Positions 33,748 through 42,750 of a stretch of DNA of 44,217 bases are shown piece after piece. Where the stretch lies: NCBI GenBank assembly GCA_947475315.1, contig CANJMY010000024.1, positions 1-44,217 of the forward strand, in the 5' to 3' direction. Each line of letters opens with the position of its first letter. Position 1 is the first letter of the stretch. The notes under the pieces were generated by a model that worked only from the letters and a program-made list of their open reading frames with translations, ran no database searches and was not told where the DNA came from. Source of the stretch: Pseudomonadota bacterium (lineage in GTDB: Bacteria; Myxococcota_A; UBA796; GCA-2862545). A program made the position numbers and the translations under genes.

Positions 33748-34136
33748 CCAAGAAGAACGTCGCCGAGCGCCTGGCGCGCGGGCTCGACCTGCGCGAGGCC
33801 GACCTGCGCGGGATCGACCTGTCGGGCCTGAGCTTTGACGGCGCCGACCTGTCCCACGCCAAGATGGCGATGTGCAACCTGTCGAAGGCGACGTTCCGGA
33901 ACACCAACCTGTTCTCGGCGTCGCTCTGGCAGTCGGACCTCAAGGACGCCGTGTTCGACGGCGCCATGATGGAAGAGGCGGACCTGGATCTGGCCGATCT
34001 GGACGGCGCGACCTTCCACAAAGCCCAGGTTCGCAAGACCATCTTCCCGGCGGGCCGCGTCGAGTGGCTCGAGATCGAGCGCAGCATCCGCACCGGTCAG
34101 CGGGTCACGATGAACCGCAACCGAAAGGGCGCCTGA
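33726..34136 (+). CDS. Pentapeptide-repeat protein
   Basis: 136 residues. From about 18 to 105 the protein is tandem A(D/N)LxX pentapeptides, such as LREADLRGIDLSGLSFDGAD and NLSKATFRNTNLFSASL, which build a right-handed quadrilateral beta helix. The C-terminus is basic (RNRKGA). Some relatives mimic DNA and protect gyrase, but most are of unknown role; this one is not clearly of the gyrase-protecting kind. The start overlaps the ATP-grasp gene by 22 bp with GAGG upstream. Confidence 0.9.
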   Translation: MGSARPLTKKNVAERLARGLDLREADLRGIDLSGLSFDGADLSHAKMAMCNLSKATFRNTNLFSASLWQSDLKDAVFDGAMMEEADLDLADLDGATFHKAQVRKTIFPAGRVEWLEIERSIRTGQRVTMNRNRKGA

Positions 34137-34179
34137 TTCGGGCGTGACGCACAGTTGACGTAGAAGCGCGTAAGGTGAC

Positions 34180-34205
34180 GGAACCGCGCGTCGTTGGCAG
34201 GGTCC
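34180..34205 (+). promoter_or_regulatory. Possible ECF-type promoter before the sigma gene
   Basis: GGAACC (34180-34185) followed after 15 bp by GGTCC (34201-34205) resembles the GGAAC...GTC promoters of ECF sigma factors, which often control their own genes. The spacing is plausible but the -10 element is weak. Confidence 0.3.
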
Positions 34206-34222
34206 ACCCCACAAGGTGACCG

Positions 34223-34846
34223 ATGCCCACCGCGACCGCACGAGTGATGCCACCCGAACCCACCCTCGACGAACAGCTGGTCCACCGTTGCCGTCATGGC
34301 GACCGGGGCGCGTTTGCCGAGCTGGTCCACCGCCATCAGGGCCGGGTGTTCGGCCTGTGCCTGCGCTGGCTCGGTGACCCCGTCGCCGCCGAGGAGATTG
34401 CCCAGGACACGTTCCTGTCGGCGTGGCGCGCGCTGCCGGGCTTCCGCGCCGAGGCCCGCTTCGACACTTGGCTGCGCCGCATCGCCGTGAACAAGTGCAA
34501 GAACCGTAAGGTCTACGGCTTCCGCCGCGGCCACGGCCTGCACGACTCCATCGACGTGCTCCCCGGCGAGGACCGGCCCCGGCTCCAGCTGGTGCACGGC
34601 GGGCCTGCGGCCGACGCGGGCATCCACCGCGACCAGGCTGACGCCATCGTGCGGTCGGCGCTCGCGACGCTCCCGGACGACCAGCGCGCCATCGTGGTGC
34701 TCCGGGACGTGGAAGATCTGGACTACGACGAGATCGCGGACATCCTGGAGATCCCGCGAGGGACGGTGAAGTCGCGCCTTCACCGCGCACGGACAGCGCT
34801 GGCCCTCGTGTTGTCGGCTAGGCTGAACCGAGAGGACGTGTTCTAG
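34223..34846 (+). CDS. ECF sigma factor (RpoE-like)
   Basis: 207 residues. Region 2 holds AEEIAQDTFLSAWRALPGFR with the downstream TWLRRIAVNKCKN helix; region 4 has LPDDQRAIVVLRDVEDLDYDEIADIL and GTVKSRLHRAR. There is no region 1 or 3, as expected for group 4 sigma factors. AAGGTGA precedes the ATG. The next gene encodes its probable membrane-bound anti-sigma factor 8 bp downstream, the standard two-gene unit for envelope-stress responses. Confidence 0.93.
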   Translation: MPTATARVMPPEPTLDEQLVHRCRHGDRGAFAELVHRHQGRVFGLCLRWLGDPVAAEEIAQDTFLSAWRALPGFRAEARFDTWLRRIAVNKCKNRKVYGFRRGHGLHDSIDVLPGEDRPRLQLVHGGPAADAGIHRDQADAIVRSALATLPDDQRAIVVLRDVEDLDYDEIADILEIPRGTVKSRLHRARTALALVLSARLNREDVF

Positions 34847-34854
34847 AGGAACGG

Positions 34855-35496
34855 ATGCGGGAAGACGAACGAATCAGCGCACACCTCGATGGTGAGCTCG
34901 ATGAGCTCCAGTCGCGCAGGTTCGCCCGCGATTTGGACCGCGATCCGGAGCTCCGCGAGGCCCTCGACGCCCTGCGCGACAACCGCGCGCGGCTGCGTGG
35001 CTTGGCCGACGATCGCGCCCCGGCGGGCTTCGCCGACCGCGTGATGGCCGACCTGGACACCCAGGAGGGCCCGCAGGTCCCGGCGCTGCCCTGGCGCGCC
35101 TTCGCGCTGGCCGCCGCGGCCGCGCTGGTGCTCTGGGCCGCGCTCCCCGGACACGGCCTGGTCGCGGATCCGGCGGCCGCGCCGCCCGCCCGCGCGCCGG
35201 TGTCGACCGACGGCTCGTACTACGCGGTGCTCGCCTCGCAGGCGTACACGCTCAAGCCCGCCGCCCTGGGCGCGCGCGGCGACGGCCTCCCCGACAGCGC
35301 CGCAGACCTTCGCAAGGCCGTGGAGGCCGTAGGGGGTCGGTTGGACGGCGTCGGCCCGACCTACACGTTGGTCGTGCCCACCGCGCGCTGGGCTGAGGCG
35401 CAGAAGTCGCTGGCCACGGTCGGTGCGCTGACGCCGAGCGGCGGTCAGGTCCCGTTCATCGGCCAGGTCCGCGTCACCGTCTCGCTCACGCCCTAG
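34855..35496 (+). CDS. Membrane-anchored anti-sigma factor
   Basis: 213 residues. Residues 1-70 form a helical domain starting ISAHLDGELDELQSRRF, typical of the anti-sigma domain that holds the ECF factor at the membrane. The zinc-binding HxxxCxxC signature is absent, so it would be a zinc-free type. Residues 82-97 are one transmembrane segment. About 110 residues follow as a periplasmic sensor domain of unrecognised fold. The role is inferred from position and layout. Confidence 0.87.
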   Translation: MREDERISAHLDGELDELQSRRFARDLDRDPELREALDALRDNRARLRGLADDRAPAGFADRVMADLDTQEGPQVPALPWRAFALAAAAALVLWAALPGHGLVADPAAAPPARAPVSTDGSYYAVLASQAYTLKPAALGARGDGLPDSAADLRKAVEAVGGRLDGVGPTYTLVVPTARWAEAQKSLATVGALTPSGGQVPFIGQVRVTVSLTP

Positions 35497-35550
35497 GCGG
35501 CGCGTCGACGGTTCGGTCCGTCGATGGGACTGGGCGCCCGAACAGACGAA

Positions 35551-35580
35551 GCCCCGCCGACGCATGCGCGAGGGCGGGGC
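35551..35580. terminator. GC-rich hairpin between convergent genes
   Basis: GCCCCGCC (35551-35558) pairs with GGCGGGGC (35573-35580) round a 14-base loop. On the minus strand it is followed by TTCGTCTGTTC. It may end the VWA transcript and possibly the anti-sigma transcript. Confidence 0.5.
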
Positions 35581-35598
35581 CGGGACGACGCGCCGAGA

Positions 35599-37845
35599 TC
35601 AGCCGCAGCTCATCCGGCCGCCGCGGATCACGCAGCGCAGATCCTCACCGGTGGGCGAGACCTGCAGGCGCGCGGTCATCGGCACGGTGCCGTAGAGCGT
35701 GACGTCGCAGGTGCCCGAGCCGCTGTTGAACGTGGCGATGTTCTCCGCCAGACCCAGCGCGTGACGCTCCGTGCCACCGCTGCACGACATCGCGACCTCG
35801 GTGATCGGCTGGTCGGCGTCGATGCGGATGCGGGTGCGCGCGGGCGCGGTCCACGTGGCGACCGGCGTCGAGAAGTCGCACCACTTGCCGAGCAGCTCGC
35901 TGGTGTAGGCGATCTCCGCGTCGCCCTGCAGGCCGCCGATCGCGCGGCGGTAGTCCTGGAAGGCCGCGCCGCAGGCGTCGTTGCCCATGGTGTGCGCGAC
36001 AAGCACGTCGGTCCACTTGATCAGCGCCATCGCCTTGCGGACGTCGTGCGGATCGCTGCGGAGCGCCGAGCCGATGGTCCCGTTCCAGGTCTGGGCGCGC
36101 GCAGCACCCGTGACCGGGTCCACCCAGCGCGCGTTGAAGGTGATCGGCGCGTTCGGGTCGAGCACGCCATCGCGCACGGCCAAGTCCTCCAGGAACACCT
36201 GCGTGGCGCCCGCCTGGAAATTCACAGGCTGCACGTCGACCTCGGTGCGCGACGACTCCTCGCCGTAGAACTTCTCCATGCCAAGCGACGGCGGCAGCGT
36301 GAGGCTGAAGTGCACGTCGTGGGCGATCGTCTGGACCAGGCTGTCAAAGCCGCGGTCGAACAGCCGGTCGACCACGCGCTCGCTGCCCAGGAACACATAG
36401 GCGCCCTTGCCCTTTTCGGTGATCTTGTTGAGCACGTCGTCGCGGAAGTCGCTGCCGACGCCCACGCCGGTGAGGCGGATGTTGCGCGAGTCGAGCGCGC
36501 GGCCGATCTCGCTGACGGTGTTCGGGTTCACGTCGCCGGTGTTGAGTTGCGCGTCGGTGAAGACCATCACGCGGCCGGCGCGATCGGCCTCAGTGTGCGA
36601 CAGCGCGACGCCGTAGGCGGTGTGCAGACCCAGGTCCAAGTCGGTGCTGCCGCGCGGCTGCATCTCGTCGATCAGGCGACGCAGCACGCCAATATCGTCA
36701 CGGCCGACCACGAAGTTCTCGAGCGGCGTGCACGCCTCATGGTCGAACACGACCAAGTCGACGCGGTCGCCCTGCTGCAGCCGCGACGTGGCGATCTGGA
36801 GCGCGCGGTGCGTGTAGTCCATGCGGCCCTCGGCGCTCATCGAGCCGGAGCGGTCGACGAGCAGCGTCAGGTCGAGCGCGGCGCGGGGCGGGGTGGCGCC
36901 CTGCACGGTGAGGGCGAGCGACAGGCTGTCGCGGTCCTTCTGCTCGGCGCTGGCGTGCACGCCGAACATCTCACCGCCCGAGGCCGGGCTCGCGTCGAAC
37001 GTGAAGTAGTTCAGCAGCTCGTGCGGGCGGATCTGATCGAGCGTGAAGCCCGCGCCGCGGTCGAGCGCGTAGAGCAGGCGCTGGGCGCTCGCGAGGCTCA
37101 TCGCGTCGTCGTTCGACAGGTAGATGGTGCCGCCCCAGTCGACGCGCGGGCCCGGTGCGGGGGGCTGGAGCCAGCCGCCGCGGCGCGCGGGGCCGTCGTC
37201 GAGCTCCGCCACCGGCGCGGCGGGTCGGCTGTTGTCGTCGCGGCCGCCGACCGTGGCGCGCGCGGGCGAGTTGCCTGCGACCTGGGGTGGCTGGGCCGCC
37301 CCGCCGCCGCCGACGCCGCCCGGACCGCCGGCGCCGCCGAGCAGCCCGCCGGAGCCCAGGTTCGCCCCGCCCTGGGGGCCGTACCCGAGGCCGCCCGCCG
37401 CGACGGCGTCGCCGGCGCTGTTCGACGCCTCGGCGACCCCCTGAACCTGCGACATGTCCGGCGCGGGCGAGGCCATCGGCGGAGGCGCCGCCTTTCCGCG
37501 CGTGACGGCCCCGCCGCCGTAGCCTGAACCCGACCCCGAACCCGAGGCGGTGACGGTTCCGTAGGCGCCGCCACCGCCCGTGCCGCTGCCGGACATGCCG
37601 TAGCCGCGGGGGCGCTCCTCGCGGTCCACGTCCACCAGGCACTGCTCGCGCACCACCATGGGGGGCAGGTTGGTGACCGGGTGCGAGACCGGCATCACCG
37701 CGAGCCCAGGCGCGGGCACCGGGATCATCGCGAACGAGGTGGGGGCGCCGTACGGCGTGAAGCCGGGGCGCGCGTCCGCGGCCTGGCCGCAGGCGAGGTG
37801 GACACCGAACAGGGCGATCAGGACGACGGTCTTCTTGGGTCGCAT
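35599..37845 (-). CDS. Secreted VWA-domain protein, YfbK-like
   Basis: 748 residues. A signal sequence ends near C19 (VHLACGQA), possibly a lipoprotein although the lipobox is imperfect. Residues about 85-185 are Gly-rich and disordered. RPHELLNYFTFD (about 273-284) resembles the N-terminal domain of YfbK-type VWA proteins. The VWA domain follows, with MIDAS DRSGSMS (331-337), STDLDLGL and MVFTDAQLN, so it should bind a divalent cation and a ligand. The C-terminal part is a beta-rich unit. Paired cysteines occur in DACGAAF and KWCDF. GGAGG lies 4 bp upstream of ATG. Confidence 0.9.
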   Translation of the reverse strand: MRPKKTVVLIALFGVHLACGQAADARPGFTPYGAPTSFAMIPVPAPGLAVMPVSHPVTNLPPMVVREQCLVDVDREERPRGYGMSGSGTGGGGAYGTVTASGSGSGSGYGGGAVTRGKAAPPPMASPAPDMSQVQGVAEASNSAGDAVAAGGLGYGPQGGANLGSGGLLGGAGGPGGVGGGGAAQPPQVAGNSPARATVGGRDDNSRPAAPVAELDDGPARRGGWLQPPAPGPRVDWGGTIYLSNDDAMSLASAQRLLYALDRGAGFTLDQIRPHELLNYFTFDASPASGGEMFGVHASAEQKDRDSLSLALTVQGATPPRAALDLTLLVDRSGSMSAEGRMDYTHRALQIATSRLQQGDRVDLVVFDHEACTPLENFVVGRDDIGVLRRLIDEMQPRGSTDLDLGLHTAYGVALSHTEADRAGRVMVFTDAQLNTGDVNPNTVSEIGRALDSRNIRLTGVGVGSDFRDDVLNKITEKGKGAYVFLGSERVVDRLFDRGFDSLVQTIAHDVHFSLTLPPSLGMEKFYGEESSRTEVDVQPVNFQAGATQVFLEDLAVRDGVLDPNAPITFNARWVDPVTGAARAQTWNGTIGSALRSDPHDVRKAMALIKWTDVLVAHTMGNDACGAAFQDYRRAIGGLQGDAEIAYTSELLGKWCDFSTPVATWTAPARTRIRIDADQPITEVAMSCSGGTERHALGLAENIATFNSGSGTCDVTLYGTVPMTARLQVSPTGEDLRCVIRGGRMSCG

Positions 37846-37903
37846 AGGGCCTCCGTGCGACCCTTCAACGAACGGGTCGCGGCGCCCTTACACAGACCCT
37901 AGA

Positions 37904-39724
37904 TCACTTCGACGGTGCGCTGTTGGACCAGACCTCACCCTTCCAGGTCTTCACGCGCACGTCGGTGCAGCCGGACGCGTCGCGCCAGTCGCTCTCGATC
38001 ATCTTCTTGTAGGTGTCCCAGCCCTCGTCGGGCGAGATGCGCCGCGCGTCGGGGTCGGACATGAACCAGTCGTTCGAGTAGTCCCGGCGATCGAGCTGCG
38101 GCGCGTCGGACAGCAGCGAGCTCGACATCAGGTCCTGGCAGGTGGGGAAGCCGTCGCGCTGGCGGCGCTCGCACATCGGCACCTCGCGGTGGTCCGTGCA
38201 GGAGAACGCGAGCGAGCCGGGCGGCACGCGCCAGATCGCCTTGCTGCCCTCCCACAGGGCGAACGTCTCCTGGAGCGGGATGATCTCCAGCTTGTCCGCG
38301 TGAATGTAGACCTGGTAGAAGTCCTCGAGCTTCTTGTACCGGATCACCAGGTCGCGTCGGCCAATGATGTTCGGATCGAAGTCGTAGGTGGCGACCGCGG
38401 GCGCGGGGCTGTTGATGCAGTCGCCGCCGGGCAGGTAGGGGTCGCCGATCTTGAGCGTGACCCGCTTGCCCTTCTCCTCGACCACGGTGTCGAGGCGGGT
38501 GTTGGCGCAGGTGGTGTTGTCCGGCGTGTGAATGACCACACGCGGGCGCGCGCCGTCGAACGCGAGCACCTCCTCCATGGACACCAGCAGCTTCACGCCT
38601 GGCGGCAGCACCAGGTGACGGGCCGGAGGCGTGGCTGCAACCTCGACCTTCTCCTGCTTGGCCGCGTCCAGCTCCTCCTTGGAGTACCCACCCCAGCACA
38701 CCGCGCGGGCCTTGGGGCCGCGGGCCGCGCAGGACTCGCCGTTGCCCGCCGCCACGCCGCGCGCGTCGCGGATGCCGTAGCTGCCGACCACCAAGCCGTC
38801 GTGCGAGCTGATCGCGCCCAGCTGGCCGAAGCGATCGTCGCCCCAGCAGGTGACCTCGCCGCCGCCGCTCATGGCGCAGCCGTGGCCCCAGCCCATGGAC
38901 AGCGCCACCAGGCCGCGCTTGTCGACCACCACGTGGGGCGTGGGCTTGGGCGCGTCGTCGAGCGGGGCGGCCCCCCAGCAGATCACGCCGGCGGCGTGCA
39001 GCACGCAGGTCTGGTTGCCGCGCGCCTCAATCGCGCGCGCGTCCGGCGGGAACCCGTACTCGACCGGCATCGGCGGGAGCGGCTCGCCGTTGCCCGGCGG
39101 CTCACGACCGATCTGACCCTTGGAGTCGTCGCCCCAGCACAGCGGCGGACCGTCGTCACGCAGCGCGCAGGTGTGCGCGTAGCCCGCGGCCACGTCAACG
39201 ATCGGCGGCATGCCCGGGATGGGCAGGGGGCGCGGCGCGGTGCGGAGCCCGTCCAGTCCGAGCTGCCGGTAGAGGTTGTTGCCCCAGCACGACAGCGTGT
39301 TGTCGGTGGTGACGGCGCAGGTGTGGGTGTCGCCGAGCGCGATCGTCCGCACCGGGCCCAGGTCGACCACCTTCAGCGGCGTCGTGTGGACCTCCAGGTC
39401 GCCCGCGCCGAGCTCGCCCACCTGGTTGTCTCCCCAGCACCACAGCGACCGGTCGCGGCGGATGGCGCAGGTGTGCGCGGAGCCCGCGACGATCGACACG
39501 ACGTCGGTGAGGCCCTGGACGGGGCGAGGGTACGAACTGTCGTTGAACGAGCCGTCGCCGAGCTGGCCGCGGTCATTGCGACCCCAGCACCACGCGGCGC
39601 CGTTCGCGTCGACGCCGCAGCCGTGTGCGTCGCCCAGCGTGACCTGGTCGAAGGCGACGTCGGGGTCCTTCCCGCGAGGGGGAGCCGCGACCGCGAGCGA
39701 GATGAACAGGAGCGACGACAGCAC
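37904..39724 (-). CDS. Secreted RCC1-repeat (beta-propeller) protein
   Basis: 606 residues. A signal peptide (LSSLLFISLAVAA) precedes about six or seven RCC1-type repeats to about residue 350, with the repeated pattern HTCA...CWG.N..GQLG, for example AHTCAIRRDRSLWCWGDN. Each blade has two or more cysteines, suggesting extracellular disulfides. The remaining 250 residues are a different domain with paired Cys (FSCTDHREVPMCERR). GTG 39724 is chosen because GGAGG lies 5-6 bp upstream. It ends 58 bp before the VWA gene, so both are probably one operon and may act together at the surface. Confidence 0.9.
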   Translation of the reverse strand: MLSSLLFISLAVAAPPRGKDPDVAFDQVTLGDAHGCGVDANGAAWCWGRNDRGQLGDGSFNDSSYPRPVQGLTDVVSIVAGSAHTCAIRRDRSLWCWGDNQVGELGAGDLEVHTTPLKVVDLGPVRTIALGDTHTCAVTTDNTLSCWGNNLYRQLGLDGLRTAPRPLPIPGMPPIVDVAAGYAHTCALRDDGPPLCWGDDSKGQIGREPPGNGEPLPPMPVEYGFPPDARAIEARGNQTCVLHAAGVICWGAAPLDDAPKPTPHVVVDKRGLVALSMGWGHGCAMSGGGEVTCWGDDRFGQLGAISSHDGLVVGSYGIRDARGVAAGNGESCAARGPKARAVCWGGYSKEELDAAKQEKVEVAATPPARHLVLPPGVKLLVSMEEVLAFDGARPRVVIHTPDNTTCANTRLDTVVEEKGKRVTLKIGDPYLPGGDCINSPAPAVATYDFDPNIIGRRDLVIRYKKLEDFYQVYIHADKLEIIPLQETFALWEGSKAIWRVPPGSLAFSCTDHREVPMCERRQRDGFPTCQDLMSSSLLSDAPQLDRRDYSNDWFMSDPDARRISPDEGWDTYKKMIESDWRDASGCTDVRVKTWKGEVWSNSAPSK

Positions 39725-39819
39725 TTCGACCTCCGCCCGGGTCGGTAACACCGCGCGGACCTGCAAGCGTCCGGCGGCGCGTACGGGCTGGTCGTGTGAA
39801 GCTGACGCCCGGAGGTTGT

Positions 39820-41958
39820 GTGGCGCCCAGGCACATCGTGTTGATCGGGGGCGGGCACGCGCACGTGCAGGTGCTGCGCCGCTGGATCATGCGACCGCCG
39901 CAGGACGCCGTCGCCACCCTGGTCGTGGATCGGGCTGTCGCCGTGTACTCCGGGATGGTCCCCGCCTGGGTGGCCGGTGAGGTGCCCCGGCAGGCCCTAC
40001 AGATCGACCTGCGCCCGCTCGCGCGCCGCGCGGGTGTGTCGATCGTGGTCGGGGCGGTGGAGGCGATCGACGCGGCCGCCCAGCGCGTCCAGATCGCCGG
40101 TCGAGGCAGCGTCCCCTACGACATCGCTAGCCTGGACGTGGGCTCCACGGTCGCGTGGCTCGACGTGCCCGGCGTGCGCGAGCACGCCATCCCCACGCGC
40201 CCGATCGGCGGCTTCCTCGACCACCTGGAGCGCGACCTCGTCCGTCTGGCCGAACGCGCGCACGTCGACTTGGTCGTGGTGGGCGCCGGGGCGGGCGGCG
40301 TGGAAATCGCCACCTGCCTGTCGGCGCGCCTGCGGGGCATGGGCAAGACCGTGCGCTGCACGCTGCTCTCGGCGGCGTCGGATGTGCTGCCGGGCGCCGC
40401 ACCGGGTGTGGTCGCCAAGGTCCGGCAGGCGGTCGAGGCGAGGCAGATCGAGGTCCGCGCCGACGCCCGCGTCGCTCGCGTCGAGCGCGACGCGGTGAGG
40501 TTTGAGGACGGCAGCGCGCTCCAGGCGGACATGGTGGTCTGGGTGACGGGCGCGGTGGCCCACCCGTGGATCCGCGCGTCCGGCCTGCCGACAGACCCAC
40601 GCGGCTTTGTGCAGGTGCGCGACACCCTCCAGGTCGTCGGCCACGACACGCTCCTCGCCGCCGGGGACACCGCGTTCCTGGTGAACCACCCCTGGGTGCC
40701 GCGGGCCGGCGTGTACGCGGTCCGTCAGGGCCCGCTGCTCGTGGACAACCTGGACGCGTGGCTGCGCGGCGCGCGGATGTCCGAGTACAAGCCGCAGTCC
40801 GACTTCCTGTCGATGCTCAACCTGGGCGACGGCACCGCGACCGTCGCGAAGTGGGGCGTCGCATTGCACGGCGCCTGGGTCTGGCGCTGGAAGATGCGCG
40901 TGGACACCCGGTTCATGCAGGCCTTTCAGGTGCTCGGGCCCGACGGGGGCACCGACACGGCGTTCGGTCGTATGATGCCCGAGATGCCACAGGACATGGC
41001 CTGCGGCGGCTGCGCGGCCAAGGTCGACGCGACCACGCTGACCGCCGTGCTGGGCGAGGACGCGACGCGCGACGACGCCGCGCGCGTGTCGATGGGCGGC
41101 GGGCAGATCGTGGCGTCGGTCGATGGCTTCCCGCCCTTCACCGACGACCCTTGGCTGGTGGGGCGCTTGGCGGTCGTGCACGCGCTCAACGACCTCTACG
41201 CCAAGGGCGTCACGCCTCGGTCGGTCCTGCTCACGCTCGCCGTCCCGGATCACTCAGCACCCCACGTCTTGGAGGGCCTGCTGGCCGGCGCGCGCGCCAG
41301 CGTCGAAGCCGAGGGCGTCACGCTGATCGGCGGACACACGGCGACGGGCATGTCGATGTTCGTGGGCGTCACCGTGCTCGGCGACGGCGGGTGGTGGTCG
41401 AACGCCGGGGCGAAGGTGGGCGATCTCGTCGTGCTCACTGGGCCGATCGGGTCGGGGCTGCTGTGGCGCGCGGACGGTCTGGGGCGCGCGCGCGGACCCT
41501 GGATGGACGCGCTGATCGCGACGAGCGTGCGCGGTGCGCGTGAGGCGGCAGAGGTGGCGCGCGCGTTCGACGTGCACGCGGCGACCGACGTGACGGGCTT
41601 TGGCCTGGCTGGGCACCTCACCAACGTGGCGCGGGCGAGCGGGGTGTCGATCGCGCTCGACGCCGCCCGTGTGCCCGCGTTCGACGGCGCGCGCGCGCTG
41701 CTCGCGGGCGGACTTCGCAGCACCGCGCACGCGCCAAACGCCGAGTCGTGTCCGCTGCCCGGATTGGGCGACGCAGCGGTCGACGACCTGGTGTACGACC
41801 CGCAGACGGCGGGACCGTTGGCGCTGGTCGTCGCCGCGACCGACGCGCCCAGCTTGGTCGCCGCCCTGCGGGAGCGAGGCTTCGACGCGGCCGTCGTCGG
41901 TCGTGTCCTCCCTGCGGAAGACGGCGCGCCTCTGCGCCTGGGACGAGGTGACTGGTGA
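39820..41958 (+). CDS. selD: Fused NADH-dehydrogenase-like flavoprotein and selenide,water dikinase
   Basis: 712 residues in two parts. Residues about 1-375 are a pyridine-nucleotide-disulfide/NDH-2-like FAD domain (HIVLIGGGHAHVQVL, VVVGAGAGGVEIA, LLAAGDTAF). Residues about 388-712 are SelD, which makes selenophosphate from selenide and ATP: ACGGCAAKVD holds the catalytic Cys and Lys, then DGFPPFTDDPW, ALNDLYAKG and GGHTATG. The catalytic position is Cys, not Sec, so no UGA readthrough is needed. GTG 39820 has GGAGG 4 bp upstream; GTG 39796 adds 8 residues without a ribosome site. The FAD part may supply or guard selenide. It overlaps the next gene by 4 bp. Confidence 0.93.
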   Translation: MAPRHIVLIGGGHAHVQVLRRWIMRPPQDAVATLVVDRAVAVYSGMVPAWVAGEVPRQALQIDLRPLARRAGVSIVVGAVEAIDAAAQRVQIAGRGSVPYDIASLDVGSTVAWLDVPGVREHAIPTRPIGGFLDHLERDLVRLAERAHVDLVVVGAGAGGVEIATCLSARLRGMGKTVRCTLLSAASDVLPGAAPGVVAKVRQAVEARQIEVRADARVARVERDAVRFEDGSALQADMVVWVTGAVAHPWIRASGLPTDPRGFVQVRDTLQVVGHDTLLAAGDTAFLVNHPWVPRAGVYAVRQGPLLVDNLDAWLRGARMSEYKPQSDFLSMLNLGDGTATVAKWGVALHGAWVWRWKMRVDTRFMQAFQVLGPDGGTDTAFGRMMPEMPQDMACGGCAAKVDATTLTAVLGEDATRDDAARVSMGGGQIVASVDGFPPFTDDPWLVGRLAVVHALNDLYAKGVTPRSVLLTLAVPDHSAPHVLEGLLAGARASVEAEGVTLIGGHTATGMSMFVGVTVLGDGGWWSNAGAKVGDLVVLTGPIGSGLLWRADGLGRARGPWMDALIATSVRGAREAAEVARAFDVHAATDVTGFGLAGHLTNVARASGVSIALDAARVPAFDGARALLAGGLRSTAHAPNAESCPLPGLGDAAVDDLVYDPQTAGPLALVVAATDAPSLVAALRERGFDAAVVGRVLPAEDGAPLRLGRGDW

Positions 41959-42332
41959 TCGACGGCGAGCCGCGCGTGGTGACCGAGGGCTTTCACGAGC
42001 GCGTGTGCGACGTGGTGCGCCGCGTGCCCGCGGGACGCCTCACCACCTACGGCGACGTCGCTGCCGCGTTGGGCTCTCCGCGCGTGGCGCGGCACGTGGG
42101 CTGGGCGCTCGCCGCGCTGCGCGAGAGCGACGTGCCCTGGCATCGCGTGATCAACGCGCAGGGCCGGATCTCGTTCAAGGGCGACGTGGTGCGAGGCGAG
42201 ACGCAGCGCCGCCGACTCGAGGCTGAGGGTGTTGCCTTTGACGGCGCGGACCGCGCGCCGCTCAAGGCGCTCCGGTGGCGATTCGACACAGACCAAGCGG
42301 CCGCGGTCGCGACCAAGGTGGGTGACCTATGA
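41955..42332 (+). CDS. Alkyltransferase-like protein (ATL)
   Basis: 125 residues of the O6-alkylguanine-DNA alkyltransferase fold. GRLTTYGDVAAALGS holds the DNA-binding helix, and the active-site motif PCHRV is PWHRV here, so the acceptor Cys is Trp. Such ATL proteins bind O6-alkylguanine and flag it to nucleotide excision repair rather than remove it. The GTG start overlaps selD by 4 bp and the stop overlaps the OsmC gene by 4 bp, so all three are coupled. Confidence 0.9.
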   Translation: MIDGEPRVVTEGFHERVCDVVRRVPAGRLTTYGDVAAALGSPRVARHVGWALAALRESDVPWHRVINAQGRISFKGDVVRGETQRRRLEAEGVAFDGADRAPLKALRWRFDTDQAAAVATKVGDL

Positions 42333-42739
42333 AGTCCTTCCCGATGCGCATGCAGGCCTCGTTCGCGGGCGACGACAACGCCGTACAGGACGTGCAGGTC
42401 GAGCGGTTCGACGGGACGGCCTGGTCGCCGCTCGCGCTCTCCGAGAAGTCGCCGGGCTTTCGGATCTTCACCTACTCGGCGTTCGCCTGCCTGCTCGTGC
42501 ACCTGCGCATGGTGGGCGCGGAGTGCGGCGTGAAGCTGCAGGACACCACCGCCACCTTTGAGCTGGTGGCGGCGGAGGACTGGGTGGTCGAGGCGGTCAC
42601 CGCGCACTTCGACGCCCGCACGCGCGACGGGATCGTGCCGGACGGCGCCGCGGCCACCATCGTCGCCCGCATGGAGCGCTGCCCGGTGGCGCGGAACCTG
42701 GACCGCGCGCGCCTGGCGCTGAGCGTGACGCTGACCTGA
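42329..42739 (+). CDS. OsmC/Ohr-like family protein
   Basis: 136 residues. The order fits the OsmC fold: a strand-rich N-terminus, a helix with C49 or C62 in AFACLLVHLRMVGAECGVKL, and CPVARNLD, the second family Cys motif. Members reduce organic peroxides by a Cys pair. The first Cys here is not in the standard ALLxC context, so peroxidase activity is uncertain. It starts inside the ATL stop (ATGA) and ends 11 bp from the convergent porin-like gene. Confidence 0.7.
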   Translation: MKSFPMRMQASFAGDDNAVQDVQVERFDGTAWSPLALSEKSPGFRIFTYSAFACLLVHLRMVGAECGVKLQDTTATFELVAAEDWVVEAVTAHFDARTRDGIVPDGAAATIVARMERCPVARNLDRARLALSVTLT

Positions 42740-42750
42740 TCGGACGGGGA

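Noticed and set aside
37658-39748. 696-aa plus-strand open frame antisense to the RCC1-repeat gene
   Set aside because: It has no domain and runs through repeat blades that are clear on the other strand.
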